Shown here piece after piece: positions 18,033 through 29,349 of a stretch of 64,000 nucleotides of DNA; the stretch's first letter is position 1; each line of letters starts with the position of its first letter. The position numbers and the translations under genes are program-made. Origin of the DNA: Shewanella aquimarina (lineage in GTDB: Bacteria > Pseudomonadota > Gammaproteobacteria > Enterobacterales > Shewanellaceae); NCBI RefSeq assembly GCF_023349185.1, contig NZ_JAKIKY010000014.1, positions 1-64,000 on the forward strand. Reading direction: 5' to 3'. Under the pieces are notes generated by a model. The model saw only the letters and a list, made by a program, of their open reading frames with translations. It did not search any database and had not been told where the DNA came from.

Positions 18033-21000
18033 ATGCCAAAACGTACAGACATAAAAAGTATTCTTATCCTGGGTGCTGGCCCGATTGTTATCGGTCAGGC
18101 ATGTGAGTTCGATTACTCGGGTGCCCAGGCGTGTAAGGCGCTTCGTGAAGAGGGCTACCGGGTTATTCTGGTGAACTCTAACCCTGCGACCATCATGACA
18201 GACCCAGAGATGGCCGATGCTACCTATATCGAGCCGATTCATTGGGAAGTGGTACGCAACATCATCGCCAAAGAACGTCCCGATGCGATTCTGCCGACCA
18301 TGGGTGGACAGACGGCGCTGAACTGTGCCCTGCGCCTCGAGGCCGAAGGGGTATTGGCCGAGTTTAACGTCGACATGATAGGTGCGACCGCCGATGCCAT
18401 CGATAAGGCCGAAGACCGCAGCCGTTTCGATGCGGCGATGAAGAAGATTGGCCTCGAGTGTCCTCGTGCCGGTATCGCACGCAGCATGGAAGATGCCTAC
18501 GAGGTACTCGAGCAGGTTGGTTTCCCTTGTATTATCCGTCCATCATTTACCATGGGTGGCTCGGGCGGTGGTATCGCCTACAACAAGGAGGAGTTCGAGG
18601 AGATCTGTTCTCAGGGTCTCGAGCTGTCACCGACCAACGAACTGCTGATCGATGAGTCGCTCATCGGTTGGAAAGAATATGAGATGGAAGTGGTTCGTGA
18701 CCGCAACGATAACAGTATCATCGTCTGTTCTATCGAAAACTTCGATCCTATGGGCGTGCACACCGGCGACTCTATTACAGTGGCCCCGGCGCAGACCCTG
18801 ACAGACAAAGAATATCAGCTGATGCGTAACGCCTCCTTGGCGGTACTGCGCGAGATCGGCGTCGAAACCGGTGGTTCAAACGTTCAGTTTGGTATCAACC
18901 CGAAAGATGGTCGTATGGTGATCATCGAGATGAACCCGCGTGTATCACGCTCATCTGCACTGGCCTCTAAGGCGACAGGTTTCCCTATCGCTAAGATTGC
19001 CGCTAAGCTTGCCGTGGGCTTTACCCTGGATGAGCTGAGCAACGACATCACTGGCGGTGCGACGCCAGCCTCATTTGAGCCTGCCATCGACTATGTGGTC
19101 ACTAAGGTTCCACGCTTCAACTTCGAGAAGTTTGCCGGTTCAAATGACCGTCTGACCACTCAGATGAAGTCAGTGGGCGAGGTGATGGCTATCGGTCGTA
19201 CCTTCCAGGAGTCGCTGCAGAAAGCACTGCGCGGTCTTGAGGTTGGCGTTAATGGCCTAGATCCTATCGTCGATGTAGAAGATAACGATGCCCTGTCACG
19301 TATTCGCCACGAGCTGAAAGAGCCGGGCGCCGAGCGTATCTGGTATATCGCCGATGCCTTCCGCGCCGGTCTGAGCATGGATGCCATCTTCAAGCTGACC
19401 AATATCGACCCTTGGTTCCTGGTTCAGATTGAAGAGCTGCTATCACTTGAGAACCAAGTGAAAGAAGCTGGCATGGCTAGCATGGACAAAGATTTCCTTT
19501 ACAAGCTTAAGCGTAAAGGCTTCTCCGATGCGCGTCTGGCGGCCCTGATGGGGGTCAGCGAGTCAGAGATGCGTAAGCTGCGTTACCGTCACGAAGTGTA
19601 CCCTGTGTACAAGCGTGTCGATACCTGCGCCGCCGAGTTCTCGACCGATACCGCCTACATGTACTCTACCTATGAGGAAGAGTGCGAGGCCAACCCATCT
19701 AACCGCGACAAGATCATGGTGCTGGGTGGTGGTCCTAACCGTATCGGCCAGGGCATCGAGTTCGATTACTGCTGTGTGCACGCGGCGCTTGCCCTGCGTG
19801 AAGACGGTTACGAGACCATCATGGTTAACTGTAACCCAGAGACAGTCTCTACCGACTACGATACCTCTGACAGACTCTATTTCGAATCTGTAACCCTGGA
19901 AGATGTGCTGGAGATCGTCCGTATCGAGCAGCCTAAAGGGGTTATCGTGCAGTACGGTGGCCAGACGCCACTGAAACTGGCTCGTGACCTGGAAGCCGCC
20001 GGCGTGCCTATTATCGGTACCAGCCCGGATGCGATCGACCGCGCCGAAGACCGTGAGCGTTTCCAGCAGGCGATTCAACGCCTGGAGATGAAGCAGCCGG
20101 AAAACGATACCGTCACCACGGTAGAAGGTGCCGTTATCGCCGCCGAGCGTATCGGTTACCCACTTGTGGTGCGTCCATCTTACGTACTGGGTGGCCGCGC
20201 GATGGAGATCGTCTACGACGAGCAAGACCTGCGCCGTTACTTCAACGAAGCGGTTAGCGTCTCTAACGCCTCGCCAGTGCTACTGGACCGCTTCCTCGAT
20301 AACGCCACCGAGGTGGATATCGATGCGGTATGTGACGGCACGACCGTAGTGGTTGGCGCCATCATGGAGCATATCGAGCAGGCGGGTGTTCACTCGGGTG
20401 ACTCTGGATGTTCTCTGCCTCCTTACACTCTGAGCCAGGAGATCCAGGATCAGATGCGCGAACAGGTGCGCAAGCTGGCGATGGAACTTGGTGTTGTGGG
20501 TCTGATGAACGTGCAGTTCGCTGTGCAGGACAACACCATCTACATGATCGAGGTTAACCCGCGTGCGGCCCGTACCGTACCATTCGTCTCTAAGGCGACG
20601 GGTGTCCCTCTGGCTAAGATAGCGGCGCGCGTCATGGCTGGTCAGACTCTTGAGCAGCAGGGCTTTACCAAAGAGGTGATCCCACCTTTCTACTCGGTGA
20701 AAGAAGTGGTACTGCCATTTAACAAGTTCCCGGGTGTTGACCCGCTACTTGGCCCTGAGATGCGCTCTACCGGTGAGGTCATGGGCGTGGGGGCTACCTT
20801 CGCCGAGGCGTATGCTAAGGCCGAGCTGGGGGCAACCTCTGAGGTGCCTAAGTCGGGCCGTGCGCTGCTCTCTGTACGTAACAGCGATAAGAAGCGTGTT
20901 GCCGACCTGGCCGCCAAGCTGATTGAGCTGGGCTATGAGATCGATGCCACCCACGGCACCGCAGTCGTGCTGGGCGAGGCGGGTATCAATCCTCGTCTGG

Positions 21001-21254
21001 TCAACAAGGTACACGAAGGTCGTCCGCACATTCTTGACCGTATCAAGAATGATGAGTACACCTATATCGTGAACACTACCGAAGGCCGCCAGGCGATCGA
21101 AGACTCGCGTCAGCTGCGTCGTGGCGCGCTGCGTTACAAGGTGAACTACACTACGACCTTGAACGCCGCCTTCGCGACCTGTATGGCACACTCTGCCGAC
21201 AGCCGCACCAATGTGACTTCTGTGCAAGAACTGCATCAGCGCATTAAAGGTTAA
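18033..21254 (+). CDS. carB: Carbamoyl-phosphate synthase, large subunit
   Basis: Makes carbamoyl phosphate from bicarbonate, ammonia and two ATP. The 1073-residue protein (E. coli 1073) shows the expected internal duplication. Each half holds an ATP-grasp module: [21 protein letters not shown] near 12 and [21 protein letters not shown] near 565, with [17 protein letters not shown] and [17 protein letters not shown] in the respective active sites. A C-terminal MGS-like allosteric domain (about 935-1073) follows. It is co-transcribed with carA (20-base gap, GGGAG ribosome-binding site) and ends in a strong terminator. Confidence 0.98.
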   Translation: MPKRTDIKSILILGAGPIVIGQACEFDYSGAQACKALREEGYRVILVNSNPATIMTDPEMADATYIEPIHWEVVRNIIAKERPDAILPTMGGQTALNCALRLEAEGVLAEFNVDMIGATADAIDKAEDRSRFDAAMKKIGLECPRAGIARSMEDAYEVLEQVGFPCIIRPSFTMGGSGGGIAYNKEEFEEICSQGLELSPTNELLIDESLIGWKEYEMEVVRDRNDNSIIVCSIENFDPMGVHTGDSITVAPAQTLTDKEYQLMRNASLAVLREIGVETGGSNVQFGINPKDGRMVIIEMNPRVSRSSALASKATGFPIAKIAAKLAVGFTLDELSNDITGGATPASFEPAIDYVVTKVPRFNFEKFAGSNDRLTTQMKSVGEVMAIGRTFQESLQKALRGLEVGVNGLDPIVDVEDNDALSRIRHELKEPGAERIWYIADAFRAGLSMDAIFKLTNIDPWFLVQIEELLSLENQVKEAGMASMDKDFLYKLKRKGFSDARLAALMGVSESEMRKLRYRHEVYPVYKRVDTCAAEFSTDTAYMYSTYEEECEANPSNRDKIMVLGGGPNRIGQGIEFDYCCVHAALALREDGYETIMVNCNPETVSTDYDTSDRLYFESVTLEDVLEIVRIEQPKGVIVQYGGQTPLKLARDLEAAGVPIIGTSPDAIDRAEDRERFQQAIQRLEMKQPENDTVTTVEGAVIAAERIGYPLVVRPSYVLGGRAMEIVYDEQDLRRYFNEAVSVSNASPVLLDRFLDNATEVDIDAVCDGTTVVVGAIMEHIEQAGVHSGDSGCSLPPYTLSQEIQDQMREQVRKLAMELGVVGLMNVQFAVQDNTIYMIEVNPRAARTVPFVSKATGVPLAKIAARVMAGQTLEQQGFTKEVIPPFYSVKEVVLPFNKFPGVDPLLGPEMRSTGEVMGVGATFAEAYAKAELGATSEVPKSGRALLSVRNSDKKRVADLAAKLIELGYEIDATHGTAVVLGEAGINPRLVNKVHEGRPHILDRIKNDEYTYIVNTTEGRQAIEDSRQLRRGALRYKVNYTTTLNAAFATCMAHSADSRTNVTSVQELHQRIKG

Positions 21255-21270
21255 GGGTTAACCCTTGATA

Positions 21271-21296
21271 AAAGGCCGCGCAAGCGGCCTTTTTTA
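21271..21296 (+). terminator. Rho-independent terminator of carAB
   Basis: AAAGGCCGC / GCGGCCTTT with loop GCAA is followed by TTTT. Confidence 0.93.
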
Positions 21297-21549
21297 TGGG
21301 CGCTTTAGGGGGGAGAGATAACCAATGAGGCAATCAACAAGCCGGTTATATGGCGCGAGTTTGTTTGCTTCGGGCGCGCTAAGGAACACACAGTTCTGCG
21401 GGCGTACTAACAAACTCTTGGGGAACCGATAGCTTATCCCGTCATCAGGGTATAGAATAGATGGATTCCAAGCGTTCTTTATTCCTAGTCGGTGGCCCAA
21501 GTGGTCAGGCTGACTAGGTTGCTTTTGTTTTGAGGAGACGAGTGTTCCT

Positions 21550-22026
21550 ATGAATAAGGTTCCAATGACAGTTGTTGGTGCAAATCAACTGCGTGAAGAG
21601 TTAGATTTTTTGAAGTTTGAGAAGCGTCCAAAAATTGCCGAGGCCATTGGGGTGGCGCGTGAGTTGGGCGATCTGAAAGAGAACGCCGAATACCACGCCG
21701 CCCGCGAAGAGCAGGGACTGTGCGAGGCTCGTGTACGAGATATCGAAGGTAAGCTGTCTAACGCACAGATCATCGATGTGACTAAGATGGAAAACACGGG
21801 TCGAGTGATCTTCGGTACCACTGTTACTATTTTGAACTTGGATACCGAAGAGGAATTTACCTACCGTATCGTGGGTGAAGACGAGGCCGATATCAAGGCT
21901 AACCTGCTCTCTGTTTCTTCACCAATTGCTCGCGGTTTAGTGGGTAAATCGGAAGGGGATGAAGTCTCTATTCAGACTCCAGGTGGCATGACAGATTATG
22001 AGATCACTGCGGTCGAGTATATCTAA
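21550..22026 (+). CDS. greA: Transcription elongation factor GreA
   Basis: Rescues backtracked RNA polymerase by stimulating cleavage of the nascent RNA 3' end. The N-terminal coiled coil (1 to about 75) includes [17 protein letters not shown] and the tip region [21 protein letters not shown] with the acidic residues that reach the polymerase active site. The C-terminal FKBP-like domain ends [13 protein letters not shown]. Length 158 equals E. coli GreA. A GAGGAG lies upstream of the ATG at a rather long distance (about 13 bases). The 250-base spacer before it holds the gene's promoter, but no clear hexamers were assigned. Confidence 0.97.
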   Translation: MNKVPMTVVGANQLREELDFLKFEKRPKIAEAIGVARELGDLKENAEYHAAREEQGLCEARVRDIEGKLSNAQIIDVTKMENTGRVIFGTTVTILNLDTEEEFTYRIVGEDEADIKANLLSVSSPIARGLVGKSEGDEVSIQTPGGMTDYEITAVEYI

Positions 22027-22080
22027 CTTGTGCTAGGGTCGGTCGACGACCGCTTCATACCAAGTATGAAAGTAGCAACA

Positions 22081-22108
22081 AAAAAGCCGCTATCGATAGC
22101 GGCTTTTT
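22081..22108. terminator. Bidirectional terminator shared by greA and yhbY
   Basis: A perfect 28-base palindrome, AAAAAGCCGCTAT and its complement, lies between the convergent genes greA and yhbY. Its A-run and T-run arms make it functional in both directions. Confidence 0.93.
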
Positions 22109-22122
22109 GTTGAGTCCAGGAG

Positions 22123-22422
22123 CTATTTGGCTCTTGGTACGGCAATCTTCATCTCTGGAGATTGACGGAATAGGACCAATACGTGACCGATAAGCTGAAC
22201 CTTTTCAGCTTGAGTTTCGCGTACGATGGCGTCAACGACTGCATTTTTTAGCTCTCTGTCTCCAGAGGCAACTTTCACTTTGATTAATTCATGATGAGAG
22301 AGTGCATTATCAATTTCAGCCAGTACACCTTCAGTCAGGCCATTGGCACCAAGCTGCACAACAGGCTTGAGGTTATGTGCTAAGCCTTTTAGATGCTGTT
22401 TTTGTTTGGTTGTTAAGTTCAT
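22123..22422 (-). CDS. yhbY: Ribosome assembly RNA-binding protein YhbY (CRM domain)
   Basis: A single CRM domain of 99 residues, associated with pre-50S particles in E. coli. MNLTTKQKQHLKGLAHNLKPVVQLGANGLTEG contains the GxxG-like loop, and HHELIKVKV is followed by the conserved AIVRET. The start is placed at the third codon after the first possible TTG, at MNLTTKQ, as in E. coli. The gene is divergent from rlmE with 91 bases between starts and convergent with greA, the conserved arrangement in gammaproteobacteria. Start choice has little ribosome-binding support. Confidence 0.93.
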   Translation of the reverse strand: MNLTTKQKQHLKGLAHNLKPVVQLGANGLTEGVLAEIDNALSHHELIKVKVASGDRELKNAVVDAIVRETQAEKVQLIGHVLVLFRQSPEMKIAVPRAK

Positions 22423-22513
22423 TTCTACCAACTTTATGCTGAGTTACTGTTGAAAAACCGCTATTCTACCCTCATATAGCCTTTGTGTAACTCATATTTG
22501 TTGCGGATTTTAA

Positions 22514-23143
22514 ATGTCAGGTAAAAAACGAACGGCCAGTTCCGCCCGATGGATGCAGGAACATTTCGATGATCATTATGTTAAGTTGTCGCAGAAACGG
22601 GGATTGCGTTCGCGAGCTGCGTTTAAAATAGAAGAGATACAACAAAAGGATAAGCTGATCCGCCCTGGCATGACTGTGGTGGATCTCGGTGCAGCCCCGG
22701 GTGGCTGGTCACAGATCGCCGTGAAGCTGGCGGGAGAGACTGGCAAGGTTATCGCTTGCGATATCCTGCCTATGGATCCCATCGTCGGTGTCGATTTTCT
22801 GCAAGGCGATTTTCGTGAAGAAAAGGTGCTCGATGCCTTACTCGAACGAGTTGGCGATGCTAAAGTCGATGTTGTGTTGTCGGATATGGCACCTAATATG
22901 AGTGGCACAGGTGGTGTGGATCAGCCTCGCGCCATGTATTTGGTGGAGCTGGCACTGGATATGTGTCATCAGGTGTTGGCACCAAATGGTAGTTTTGCTG
23001 TCAAAGTCTTTCAGGGGGAGGGCTTTGATGAGTATATGAAGGCGGTGAGACAGGCATTTACCACCGTTAAAACACGTAAGCCAGACTCGTCGCGACCGCG
23101 TTCGCGTGAAGTCTATCTTGTGGCGACGGGTTACAAGTTGTAG
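22514..23143 (+). CDS. rlmE: 23S rRNA (uridine-2552-2'-O-)-methyltransferase
   Basis: SAM-dependent methylation of U2552 in the A loop of 23S rRNA, a late 50S assembly step (also called RrmJ/FtsJ). The 209-residue protein has [11 protein letters not shown] near 35, the SAM motif [15 protein letters not shown] near 58-72, [12 protein letters not shown] near 120 and the conserved Lys and Glu in [12 protein letters not shown]. ftsH follows 45 bases downstream, as in E. coli. Confidence 0.97.
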   Translation: MSGKKRTASSARWMQEHFDDHYVKLSQKRGLRSRAAFKIEEIQQKDKLIRPGMTVVDLGAAPGGWSQIAVKLAGETGKVIACDILPMDPIVGVDFLQGDFREEKVLDALLERVGDAKVDVVLSDMAPNMSGTGGVDQPRAMYLVELALDMCHQVLAPNGSFAVKVFQGEGFDEYMKAVRQAFTTVKTRKPDSSRPRSREVYLVATGYKL

Positions 23144-23188
23144 TAACCTAACGTCAGTAACCGCAAGACTGTATGAGGTCTAGTAATT

Positions 23189-25153
23189 TTGAGTGATATG
23201 GCAAAAAATTTAATTCTCTGGGTTGTCATCGCCGTCGTGCTGATGTCAGTGTTTCAGGGCTACTCCCCCTCTTCATCGAACTCCATGAAGATGGATTATT
23301 CTACTTTCTTGGACGACGTACGCTCCGGGCAGATTAATACTGTCGAGGTGAAGAGCGACCAGCGCACCATCGAGGGTACCAAAAGAACCGGGGAAAAATT
23401 TATCACTATCATGCCTATGTACGATCAGGATCTGATCAACGATCTTGACCGCAAGGGTGTGACCATGAAAGGTCAGGAAGCCGAAGAATCAGGTTTCCTC
23501 ACGCAGATCTTCATCTCTTGGTTCCCTATGCTGTTACTCATCGGGGTGTGGATCTTCTTCATGCGCCAGATGCAGGGCGGTGGCGGTAAAGGCGCCATGT
23601 CTTTCGGTAAGAGTAAAGCCAAGCTGATGAGCGAAGATCAGATCAAGACCACCTTCGGTGACGTTGCCGGTTGCGACGAGGCCAAGGAAGATGTCAAAGA
23701 GCTGGTCGATTACCTCAAAGAGCCGACTAAGTTCCAGAAACTGGGTGGTCGTATTCCGACTGGCGTACTGCTTGTTGGCCCTCCAGGTACAGGTAAAACT
23801 CTGCTTGCTAAGGCGATTGCCGGTGAAGCTAAGGTACCTTTCTTCACGATTTCAGGTTCTGACTTCGTCGAGATGTTTGTCGGTGTTGGTGCCTCTCGTG
23901 TGCGTGACATGTTCGAACAGGCAAAGAAGTCAGCGCCTTGTATCATCTTTATCGATGAGATCGACGCCGTTGGTCGCCAGCGTGGTGCCGGTGTCGGTGG
24001 TGGTCACGACGAGCGTGAACAGACCCTTAACCAGATGCTGGTTGAGATGGATGGCTTCGAGGGTAACGAAGGTATTATCGTTATCGCCGCGACTAACCGT
24101 CCAGACGTATTGGATGCTGCCTTGCTGCGTCCGGGTCGTTTCGACCGTCAAGTGGTGGTTGGCCTGCCAGACGTACGTGGTCGTGAGCAGATCCTTAAGG
24201 TGCATATGCGTAAGGTGCCGCTGGCCGATGACGTTAAGGCGAGCGTGATTGCCCGCGGTACGCCAGGTTTCTCTGGTGCCGATCTGGCTAACCTGGTAAA
24301 CGAGGCGGCGCTGTTTGCTGCCCGTGGTAATCGCCGCGTGGTGGGCATGGAAGAGTTCGAGAGCGCCAAAGACAAGATCATGATGGGGGCCGAGCGCCGC
24401 ACCATGGTGATGTCTGAAGAAGAGAAAGAGATGACCGCCTATCACGAAGCGGGTCACGCTATCGTCGGTTGTCTGGTGCCTGAGCACGACCCTGTGCATA
24501 AGGTCACCATCATTCCGCGTGGTCGTGCCTTGGGGGTAACCTTCTTCTTGCCTGAGGCCGATGCCATCAGTCAGAGTCGTCGTAAGCTCGAGAGTCAGAT
24601 CTCTGTGGCCTACGGTGGACGTATCGCCGAGGAGCTGATCTACGGCAGCGAGCGCGTTTCTACCGGTGCCTCTCAGGATATCAAGTATGCGACTACCATT
24701 GCGCGCAACATGGTCACCCAGTGGGGCTTCTCGGAAAAGCTCGGCCCGGTATTGTATGCCGAAGATGAGGGCGAAGTATTCCTGGGTCGCAGCATGGCTA
24801 AGGCGCAGCATATGTCGGATGAGACGGCTGCCATTATCGATGTCGAAGTTAAACAGCTGATCGATAACAACTATGGCCGTGCCCATCAGTTCCTGACAGA
24901 TAACATGGATATTCTTCATGCGATGAAAGATGCGCTGATGAAGTATGAGACTATCGATGCGACTCAGATTGACGATCTGATGGCCCGTCGTGAGGTACGT
25001 GCGCCGGCCGATTGGAACATGGATGAAAATGGTTCTAACGGCAAAGGTAATGGCGGTCGTGGCGAGGCGGTGAAGTCGCCTGAGCCGAGCGAGACCGAAG
25101 CCGAGCCTGCGAGTGAGCCAAAAGAAGGTGATGAATCACCTGTAGTTAAGTAA
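23189..25153 (+). CDS. ftsH: ATP-dependent zinc metalloprotease FtsH
   Basis: Membrane-anchored AAA+ protease that degrades LpxC, sigma-32 and misassembled membrane proteins in E. coli. Two membrane segments (about 8-26 and 105-125) flank a periplasmic domain. The AAA module has Walker A GPPGTGKT at 197-204, [11 protein letters not shown], and [18 protein letters not shown]. The zinc site is HEAGH at 419-423. The tail is low-complexity, rich in Glu, Pro and Ser. TTG at 23189 ([11 protein letters not shown]) mirrors the E. coli start; ATG 23198 (MAKNLILW) is an alternative. A GAGGT lies 10 bases before the TTG. Length 654 versus 644-647. Confidence 0.97.
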   Translation: MSDMAKNLILWVVIAVVLMSVFQGYSPSSSNSMKMDYSTFLDDVRSGQINTVEVKSDQRTIEGTKRTGEKFITIMPMYDQDLINDLDRKGVTMKGQEAEESGFLTQIFISWFPMLLLIGVWIFFMRQMQGGGGKGAMSFGKSKAKLMSEDQIKTTFGDVAGCDEAKEDVKELVDYLKEPTKFQKLGGRIPTGVLLVGPPGTGKTLLAKAIAGEAKVPFFTISGSDFVEMFVGVGASRVRDMFEQAKKSAPCIIFIDEIDAVGRQRGAGVGGGHDEREQTLNQMLVEMDGFEGNEGIIVIAATNRPDVLDAALLRPGRFDRQVVVGLPDVRGREQILKVHMRKVPLADDVKASVIARGTPGFSGADLANLVNEAALFAARGNRRVVGMEEFESAKDKIMMGAERRTMVMSEEEKEMTAYHEAGHAIVGCLVPEHDPVHKVTIIPRGRALGVTFFLPEADAISQSRRKLESQISVAYGGRIAEELIYGSERVSTGASQDIKYATTIARNMVTQWGFSEKLGPVLYAEDEGEVFLGRSMAKAQHMSDETAAIIDVEVKQLIDNNYGRAHQFLTDNMDILHAMKDALMKYETIDATQIDDLMARREVRAPADWNMDENGSNGKGNGGRGEAVKSPEPSETEAEPASEPKEGDESPVVK

Positions 25154-25184
25154 TCATCTTTGCGATAGATTAATTGCATTGTCT

Positions 25185-25211
25185 AAGAAAACCCCTTAAC
25201 GGGGTTTTCTT
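25185..25211. terminator. Terminator/attenuator between ftsH and folP
   Basis: An 11-bp stem AAGAAAACCCC / GGGGTTTTCTT with loop TTAAC is followed by GTTT. It would end ftsH transcription, with folP then read by readthrough or a local promoter. Confidence 0.85.
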
Positions 25212-25246
25212 GTTTACGTCTTTAGCGTGTGATCGAGGAGCCTCTC

Positions 25247-26095
25247 TTGCAGCAAGGGTTTCAACTTGTCTGTGGCGATAAATGCCTGGACCTTTCTCAG
25301 CCCAGAGTGATGGGCATTCTTAATGTGACACCTGACTCCTTCTCCGATGGGGGGCGTTTCGCAAATCTTGAGCCTGCCTGTCGCCATGCAGATAGTTTGG
25401 TTAGCGAAGGCGCCAGCATCATAGATATCGGTGGCGAGTCGACTCGCCCCGGCGCGGCCGAGGTCAGCGTCCAACATGAGCTGGACAGGGTGATTCCTCT
25501 GGTGGAATATGTCAGTGCTCATCACGATGTGTGGATCTCGGTCGACACCAGCAAGCCTGAGGTGATGAGTGAGGCGGTTGCCGCCGGCGCCCATCTGATC
25601 AACGACGTGCGCGCCCTGCAGGAGCCTGGTGCCTTAGCCGTGGCCGCCAAGCTGAATGTGCCCGTCTGTCTGATGCATATGCAGGGACAGCCGAGAACCA
25701 TGCAGGATGCGCCCGAGTATCAAGATATCATATCGGACATCAGCGACTTCTTTGAGAAGCGCATTCAGGCCTGTCTGGGGGCGGGGATAGTCAGAGACAA
25801 CTTGCTGCTTGATCCGGGTTACGGCTTTGGAAAGACACTATCACACAACTATGAATTATTAAATCGTCAGGCTGAACTCAACACATTCGGCTTGCCGCTG
25901 CTAATCGGATTGTCGCGTAAGAGTATGATAGGTAACCTGCTTAACGTACCGACCAGCGATCGCCTGGCTGGCAGCCTGAGCGCAGCGCTATTGAGTATTC
26001 AGCAGGGCGCACATATTATTCGTGTCCATGACGTAAAACCGACCGTGGATATGATCAAGGTCATGCAGGCTTGCGCCAACTATCAGGCATTATAG
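25247..26095 (+). CDS. folP: Dihydropteroate synthase
   Basis: Condenses p-aminobenzoate with hydroxymethyl-dihydropterin pyrophosphate in folate synthesis; the target of sulfonamides. TIM-barrel protein with the two DHPS signatures: VMGILNVTPDSFSDGGRF near residues 20-37 and IDIGGESTRPGAAEVS near 55-70. LLDPGYGFGKTLSHN, GLSRKSMIG and RVHDV follow. The start is set at TTG 25247, because AGGAG lies 7 bases upstream and the product is 282 residues, the same as E. coli. GTG 25229 is in frame but less well placed. glmM follows after 77 bases, the usual ftsH-folP-glmM order. Confidence 0.95.
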   Translation: MQQGFQLVCGDKCLDLSQPRVMGILNVTPDSFSDGGRFANLEPACRHADSLVSEGASIIDIGGESTRPGAAEVSVQHELDRVIPLVEYVSAHHDVWISVDTSKPEVMSEAVAAGAHLINDVRALQEPGALAVAAKLNVPVCLMHMQGQPRTMQDAPEYQDIISDISDFFEKRIQACLGAGIVRDNLLLDPGYGFGKTLSHNYELLNRQAELNTFGLPLLIGLSRKSMIGNLLNVPTSDRLAGSLSAALLSIQQGAHIIRVHDVKPTVDMIKVMQACANYQAL

Positions 26096-26172
26096 GCCTA
26101 ATGCGCCGCTTATTGGCGATTGCAAACGGATCAAATAGGAAAGACCCCTGGATGGGGCAGAGGTAATAACTA

Positions 26173-27504
26173 GTGAGAAAATTCTTCGGAACCGATGGTA
26201 TTAGAGGCAAGGTGGGCGCGGGTAAGATGACCCCGGAATTGGCGCTCAAACTAGGCTGGGCGGCTGGACGTGTATTGTCCCGCGCCGGCACCAAGAAGGT
26301 GATCATAGGCAAGGACACGCGAATTTCAGGTTATCTGTTCGAATCGGCGATGGAAGCCGGCCTGTCGGCGGCAGGTTTAAATGTGATGCTGATGGGGCCA
26401 ATGCCAACACCGGCTGTGGCCTACCTGACCCGTACCTTCAGGGCGGAAGCCGGTGTGGTGATCAGCGCCTCTCACAACCCTTATTATGATAACGGCATCA
26501 AGTTCTTCTCGACCGACGGAAGCAAGCTCGATGACGAGGTTGAACTCGAGATCGAGCGTGAGCTGGAAAAGCCGCTGGTGTGCGTCGAGTCTCATCTGCT
26601 GGGTAAGGTATCGCGCATCGACGATGCTGCCGGTCGTTATATTGAATACTGTAAGGGCAATTTCCCCGCCGAACACACCCTCAACGGGCTCAAGATAGTG
26701 GTGGACTGCGCCCACGGGGCAACCTATCACATCGCGCCGAGTGTGTTTCGCGAGCTAGGCGCCGAGGTGATCACCATAGGCGACAAGCCTGATGGCATCA
26801 ATATCAACCATGAGGTGGGTGCCACCTCTATGGGTAAGATCCGTGAGACCGTCATTGCCGAGCAGGCAGATCTCGGTATCGCACTGGATGGTGACGGTGA
26901 TCGCATCATGATGGTGAATCGTCACGGTAAGGTGATCGACGGTGATGAGATCCTCTATATCCTGGCCTGTGACGCGCAAGATCGCGGCGTATTAAAGGGC
27001 GGTGTTGTTGGTACCCTGATGTCGAACTTAGGGTTAGACCTGGCACTTAAGGCTCGTGATATCCCGTTCGCCCGCTCGAAAGTGGGTGACCGCTATGTGA
27101 TGGAGCTGCTGAAAGAGAAAGATTGGCGCATCGGCGGCGAGAACTCCGGACATATTCTGAATTTGGATCACGGCACCACGGGGGATGGTATCGTCGCCGG
27201 TATTCTGGTGCTGGCGGCCATGTGTCGTAAGCAGGCGACCCTGGAGGAGCTGACCGAAAGCATTAAGATGTTGCCACAGGTATTGGTTAACGTGCGATTC
27301 GAAGGCAGCCATAATCCGTTAGAGGCCGACAGCGTGTTAAGCGCCCAGGCGGAAGTGGAAGCCAAGCTTGGCGAACGTGGCCGCGTGTTGCTGCGTAAAT
27401 CGGGTACCGAGCCGCTGATCCGTGTCATGGTTGAGGGCGATGTGGCCAGCGATGTAAAAGCGCATGCTAACTATATTGCCGAGGCCATCAAGGCGCTGGT
27501 TTAA
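26173..27504 (+). CDS. glmM: Phosphoglucosamine mutase
   Basis: Interconverts glucosamine-6-phosphate and glucosamine-1-phosphate on the way to UDP-N-acetylglucosamine for peptidoglycan and LPS. Alpha-D-phosphohexomutase with [11 protein letters not shown] at the N terminus, phosphoserine Ser100 in [19 protein letters not shown], the metal loop [11 protein letters not shown] near 240, GGENSGH near 325 and [15 protein letters not shown] at the C terminus. It starts with GTG preceded by GAGGT. Length 443 (E. coli 445). Confidence 0.97.
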   Translation: MRKFFGTDGIRGKVGAGKMTPELALKLGWAAGRVLSRAGTKKVIIGKDTRISGYLFESAMEAGLSAAGLNVMLMGPMPTPAVAYLTRTFRAEAGVVISASHNPYYDNGIKFFSTDGSKLDDEVELEIERELEKPLVCVESHLLGKVSRIDDAAGRYIEYCKGNFPAEHTLNGLKIVVDCAHGATYHIAPSVFRELGAEVITIGDKPDGININHEVGATSMGKIRETVIAEQADLGIALDGDGDRIMMVNRHGKVIDGDEILYILACDAQDRGVLKGGVVGTLMSNLGLDLALKARDIPFARSKVGDRYVMELLKEKDWRIGGENSGHILNLDHGTTGDGIVAGILVLAAMCRKQATLEELTESIKMLPQVLVNVRFEGSHNPLEADSVLSAQAEVEAKLGERGRVLLRKSGTEPLIRVMVEGDVASDVKAHANYIAEAIKALV

Positions 27505-27672
27505 GGCCGCTGCACAGGATTTAGCCTTGCCAGGTTAAATCCTGTGCTATTTATCCCGCTCGAGGATAAAAAGTAATCGCTTCGACACTTTATCGCAAAA
27601 ATTCGAGATTTAGGTATTGTAACTTAACAAGTGGTTCGCTATTATTCAGCCCGCTTTCAGAAGGAGACAGTG

Positions 27673-28455
27673 ATGGCACTAAGACGCCCAATGGTCGCTG
27701 GTAACTGGAAAATGAACGGTACTGCGCAGTTAGCGCAAGAGTTGTTTACCAAGTTTGCTACCAAGCTTCAAAATGATTCTGCGGAAGTGGTCTTGTGTCC
27801 ACCGAGTATTTTTCTTGAAAGTGTTCGTCAGCAACTCGATGCTAACAAAGAAGCCCTGAATGGCTGCTTGGTTAGAATGGGTGCCCAAAACCTGAGTCAA
27901 CACGACTTTGGCGCTTATACAGGCGAAGTATCTGGGCAGATGCTGAAAGATTCTGGATGTCGCTATGTGATTATCGGTCACTCCGAACGCCGTAGAATGT
28001 ATGGCGAGACAAGCGACATCGTGGCGGAAAAATTTGCCGCCGCACAGAAACATGGTTTGACCCCTATCTTATGTGTAGGTGAGTCGGGTCCGGCACGTGA
28101 AGCAAGACGCACCTTCGAGGTGATTGCAGAAGAGCTGGATGTGGTCATCGAGAAGAATGGCACCATGGCTTTTGATAATGCGATTATCGCCTATGAGCCA
28201 CTTTGGGCAGTAGGGACAGGTAAGAGCGCTACGCCAGAGCAGGCGCAGGAAGTACACGCGTTTATTCGCAAGCGTCTCTCTGAAGTGTCTCCGTATATCG
28301 GAGAGAATATCAGGATTTTGTACGGTGGTAGCGTAACGCCGAGTAATGCAGCAGATCTATTTGCTCAGCCTGATGTAGATGGTGGACTGATAGGCGGTGC
28401 TAGCTTAAACTCTACCGAGTTTTTAAGTTTATGTTCGATAGCGATGAGCGCATAA
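27673..28455 (+). CDS. tpiA: Triosephosphate isomerase
   Basis: Interconverts dihydroxyacetone phosphate and glyceraldehyde-3-phosphate in glycolysis and gluconeogenesis. [14 protein letters not shown] holds the catalytic Lys, GHSERR the catalytic His, and [12 protein letters not shown] the catalytic Glu. [12 protein letters not shown] and GGLIGGASL complete the barrel. The start at ATG 27673 has AAGGAG 7 bases upstream and gives 260 residues; an upstream in-frame GTG at 27631 is not needed. It overlaps closely with secG (1 base between stop and start). Confidence 0.97.
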   Translation: MALRRPMVAGNWKMNGTAQLAQELFTKFATKLQNDSAEVVLCPPSIFLESVRQQLDANKEALNGCLVRMGAQNLSQHDFGAYTGEVSGQMLKDSGCRYVIIGHSERRRMYGETSDIVAEKFAAAQKHGLTPILCVGESGPAREARRTFEVIAEELDVVIEKNGTMAFDNAIIAYEPLWAVGTGKSATPEQAQEVHAFIRKRLSEVSPYIGENIRILYGGSVTPSNAADLFAQPDVDGGLIGGASLNSTEFLSLCSIAMSA

Positions 28456-28456
28456 T

Positions 28457-28801
28457 ATGTACGAAGTTCTAATGGTTATTTACTTGTTGGTTGCGTTAGG
28501 CCTGATTGGTTTAATCCTTATCCAGCAAGGTAAGGGAGCTGACATGGGGGCCTCTTTTGGCGCCGGTGCATCAGCAACTCTGTTCGGTTCTTCTGGTTCG
28601 GGTAACTTTCTGACTCGTTCCACTGCGATACTGGCGATTGCCTTCTTTGCCCTGAGTCTGACGATTGGCAACTTAAGTGCAAACCATGCCAAGAGCGAAG
28701 AATCTTGGAAAGATTTAGGTGCCGATGCCGCCGCAGTAACTGAACAAGTAACTGACGCTGCAAAAGACGCACAAAAGTCAGAAGATAAGATTCCTGACTA
28801 A
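28457..28801 (+). CDS. secG: Protein-export membrane protein SecG
   Basis: Small subunit of the SecYEG translocon that eases SecA cycling. Two membrane helices lie at about residues 3-23 and 52-72. The cytoplasmic loop [35 protein letters not shown] joins them (described here in two parts: [15 protein letters not shown] and [13 protein letters not shown]). The C terminus is a hydrophilic Ala/Lys/Asp-rich tail. Length 114 (E. coli 110). It is translated from a start one base after the tpiA stop and is upstream of tRNA-Leu, as in E. coli. Confidence 0.95.
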   Translation: MYEVLMVIYLLVALGLIGLILIQQGKGADMGASFGAGASATLFGSSGSGNFLTRSTAILAIAFFALSLTIGNLSANHAKSEESWKDLGADAAAVTEQVTDAAKDAQKSEDKIPD

Positions 28802-28924
28802 TAGCTCGAAAGAGCAAGGCGCAGTTTGAATTTGACCCTGGTTTGATTTAAACGGCGTGACTGGAAAAGATGAGTCTCCTCAATACTCATAAAAAGTCTT
28901 AGCCAGTCGAAGTAACGATCACAT

Positions 28925-29010
28925 GCGGATGTGGTGGAATTGGTAGACACGCCATCTTGAGGGGGTGGTGAGCCTAGCTCGTGAGGGTTCAAGTCCCTCC
29001 ATCCGCACCA
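28925..29010 (+). tRNA. tRNA-Leu (anticodon GAG)
   Basis: An 86-base type II tRNA with acceptor GCGGATG / CATCCGC, CCA encoded, anticodon stem CCATC/GGTGG with loop TTGAGGG (anticodon GAG at 28959-28961), a long variable arm and T-loop GGTTCAAGTCC. It reads CUC/CUU codons. Its place after secG matches E. coli leuU. Confidence 0.97.
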
Positions 29011-29041
29011 AATTTAGATTGAGCCTAGCTTAATCTGAATC

Positions 29042-29071
29042 GATAAAGTGGCAGAGGTTTCTGCCTTTATC
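29042..29071 (+). terminator. Hairpin downstream of tRNA-Leu
   Basis: GGCAGA / TCTGCC with loop GGTT is extended by the outer arms GATAAAG and CTTTATC, giving a long stem but only a short T run. It probably ends the secG-tRNA-Leu transcript or is a processing signal. Confidence 0.6.
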
Positions 29072-29072
29072 A

Positions 29073-29101
29073 TTGCAAATATTGTTCTCAATCAATATAA
29101 T
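29073..29101 (+). promoter_or_regulatory. Sigma-70 promoter of the initiator tRNA operon
   Basis: TTGCAA (29073-29078) and a consensus TATAAT (29096-29101) at 17-base spacing lie 12 bases before the tRNA 5' end. It would drive tRNA-fMet and possibly rimP-nusA-infB. Confidence 0.8.
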
Positions 29102-29113
29102 TGCAGCAGTTGA

Positions 29114-29190
<77 letters not shown>

Positions 29191-29245
29191 GCTTCCCAGT
29201 GATGAAGCAAGGCTTCATTTCTGTTACAGGTTCTGAATGATATGA

Positions 29246-29267
29246 CCTCGTGATTACGGGGTTTTTT
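29246..29267 (+). terminator. Terminator-like hairpin between tRNA-fMet and rimP
   Basis: CCTCGT / ACGGGG with loop GATT, one G-U pair and a TTTTTT tail. A second, weaker stem GGGC/GCCC with a T-run lies at 29313-29331. Together they could attenuate readthrough from the tRNA promoter into rimP-nusA-infB. Confidence 0.65.
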
Positions 29268-29349
29268 GTTATCTGGACTTTTGAAATATCGTCATTTGAT
29301 GATGTCGTACTGGGGCTTTATGCCCTTTTTTGTTTTTCGGGGGGTAACC

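Noticed and set aside
23930..24919. 329-codon open frame antisense to ftsH
   Set aside because: Lies wholly within the AAA and protease domains of FtsH, has Thr/His-rich low-information sequence and no ribosome-binding site.
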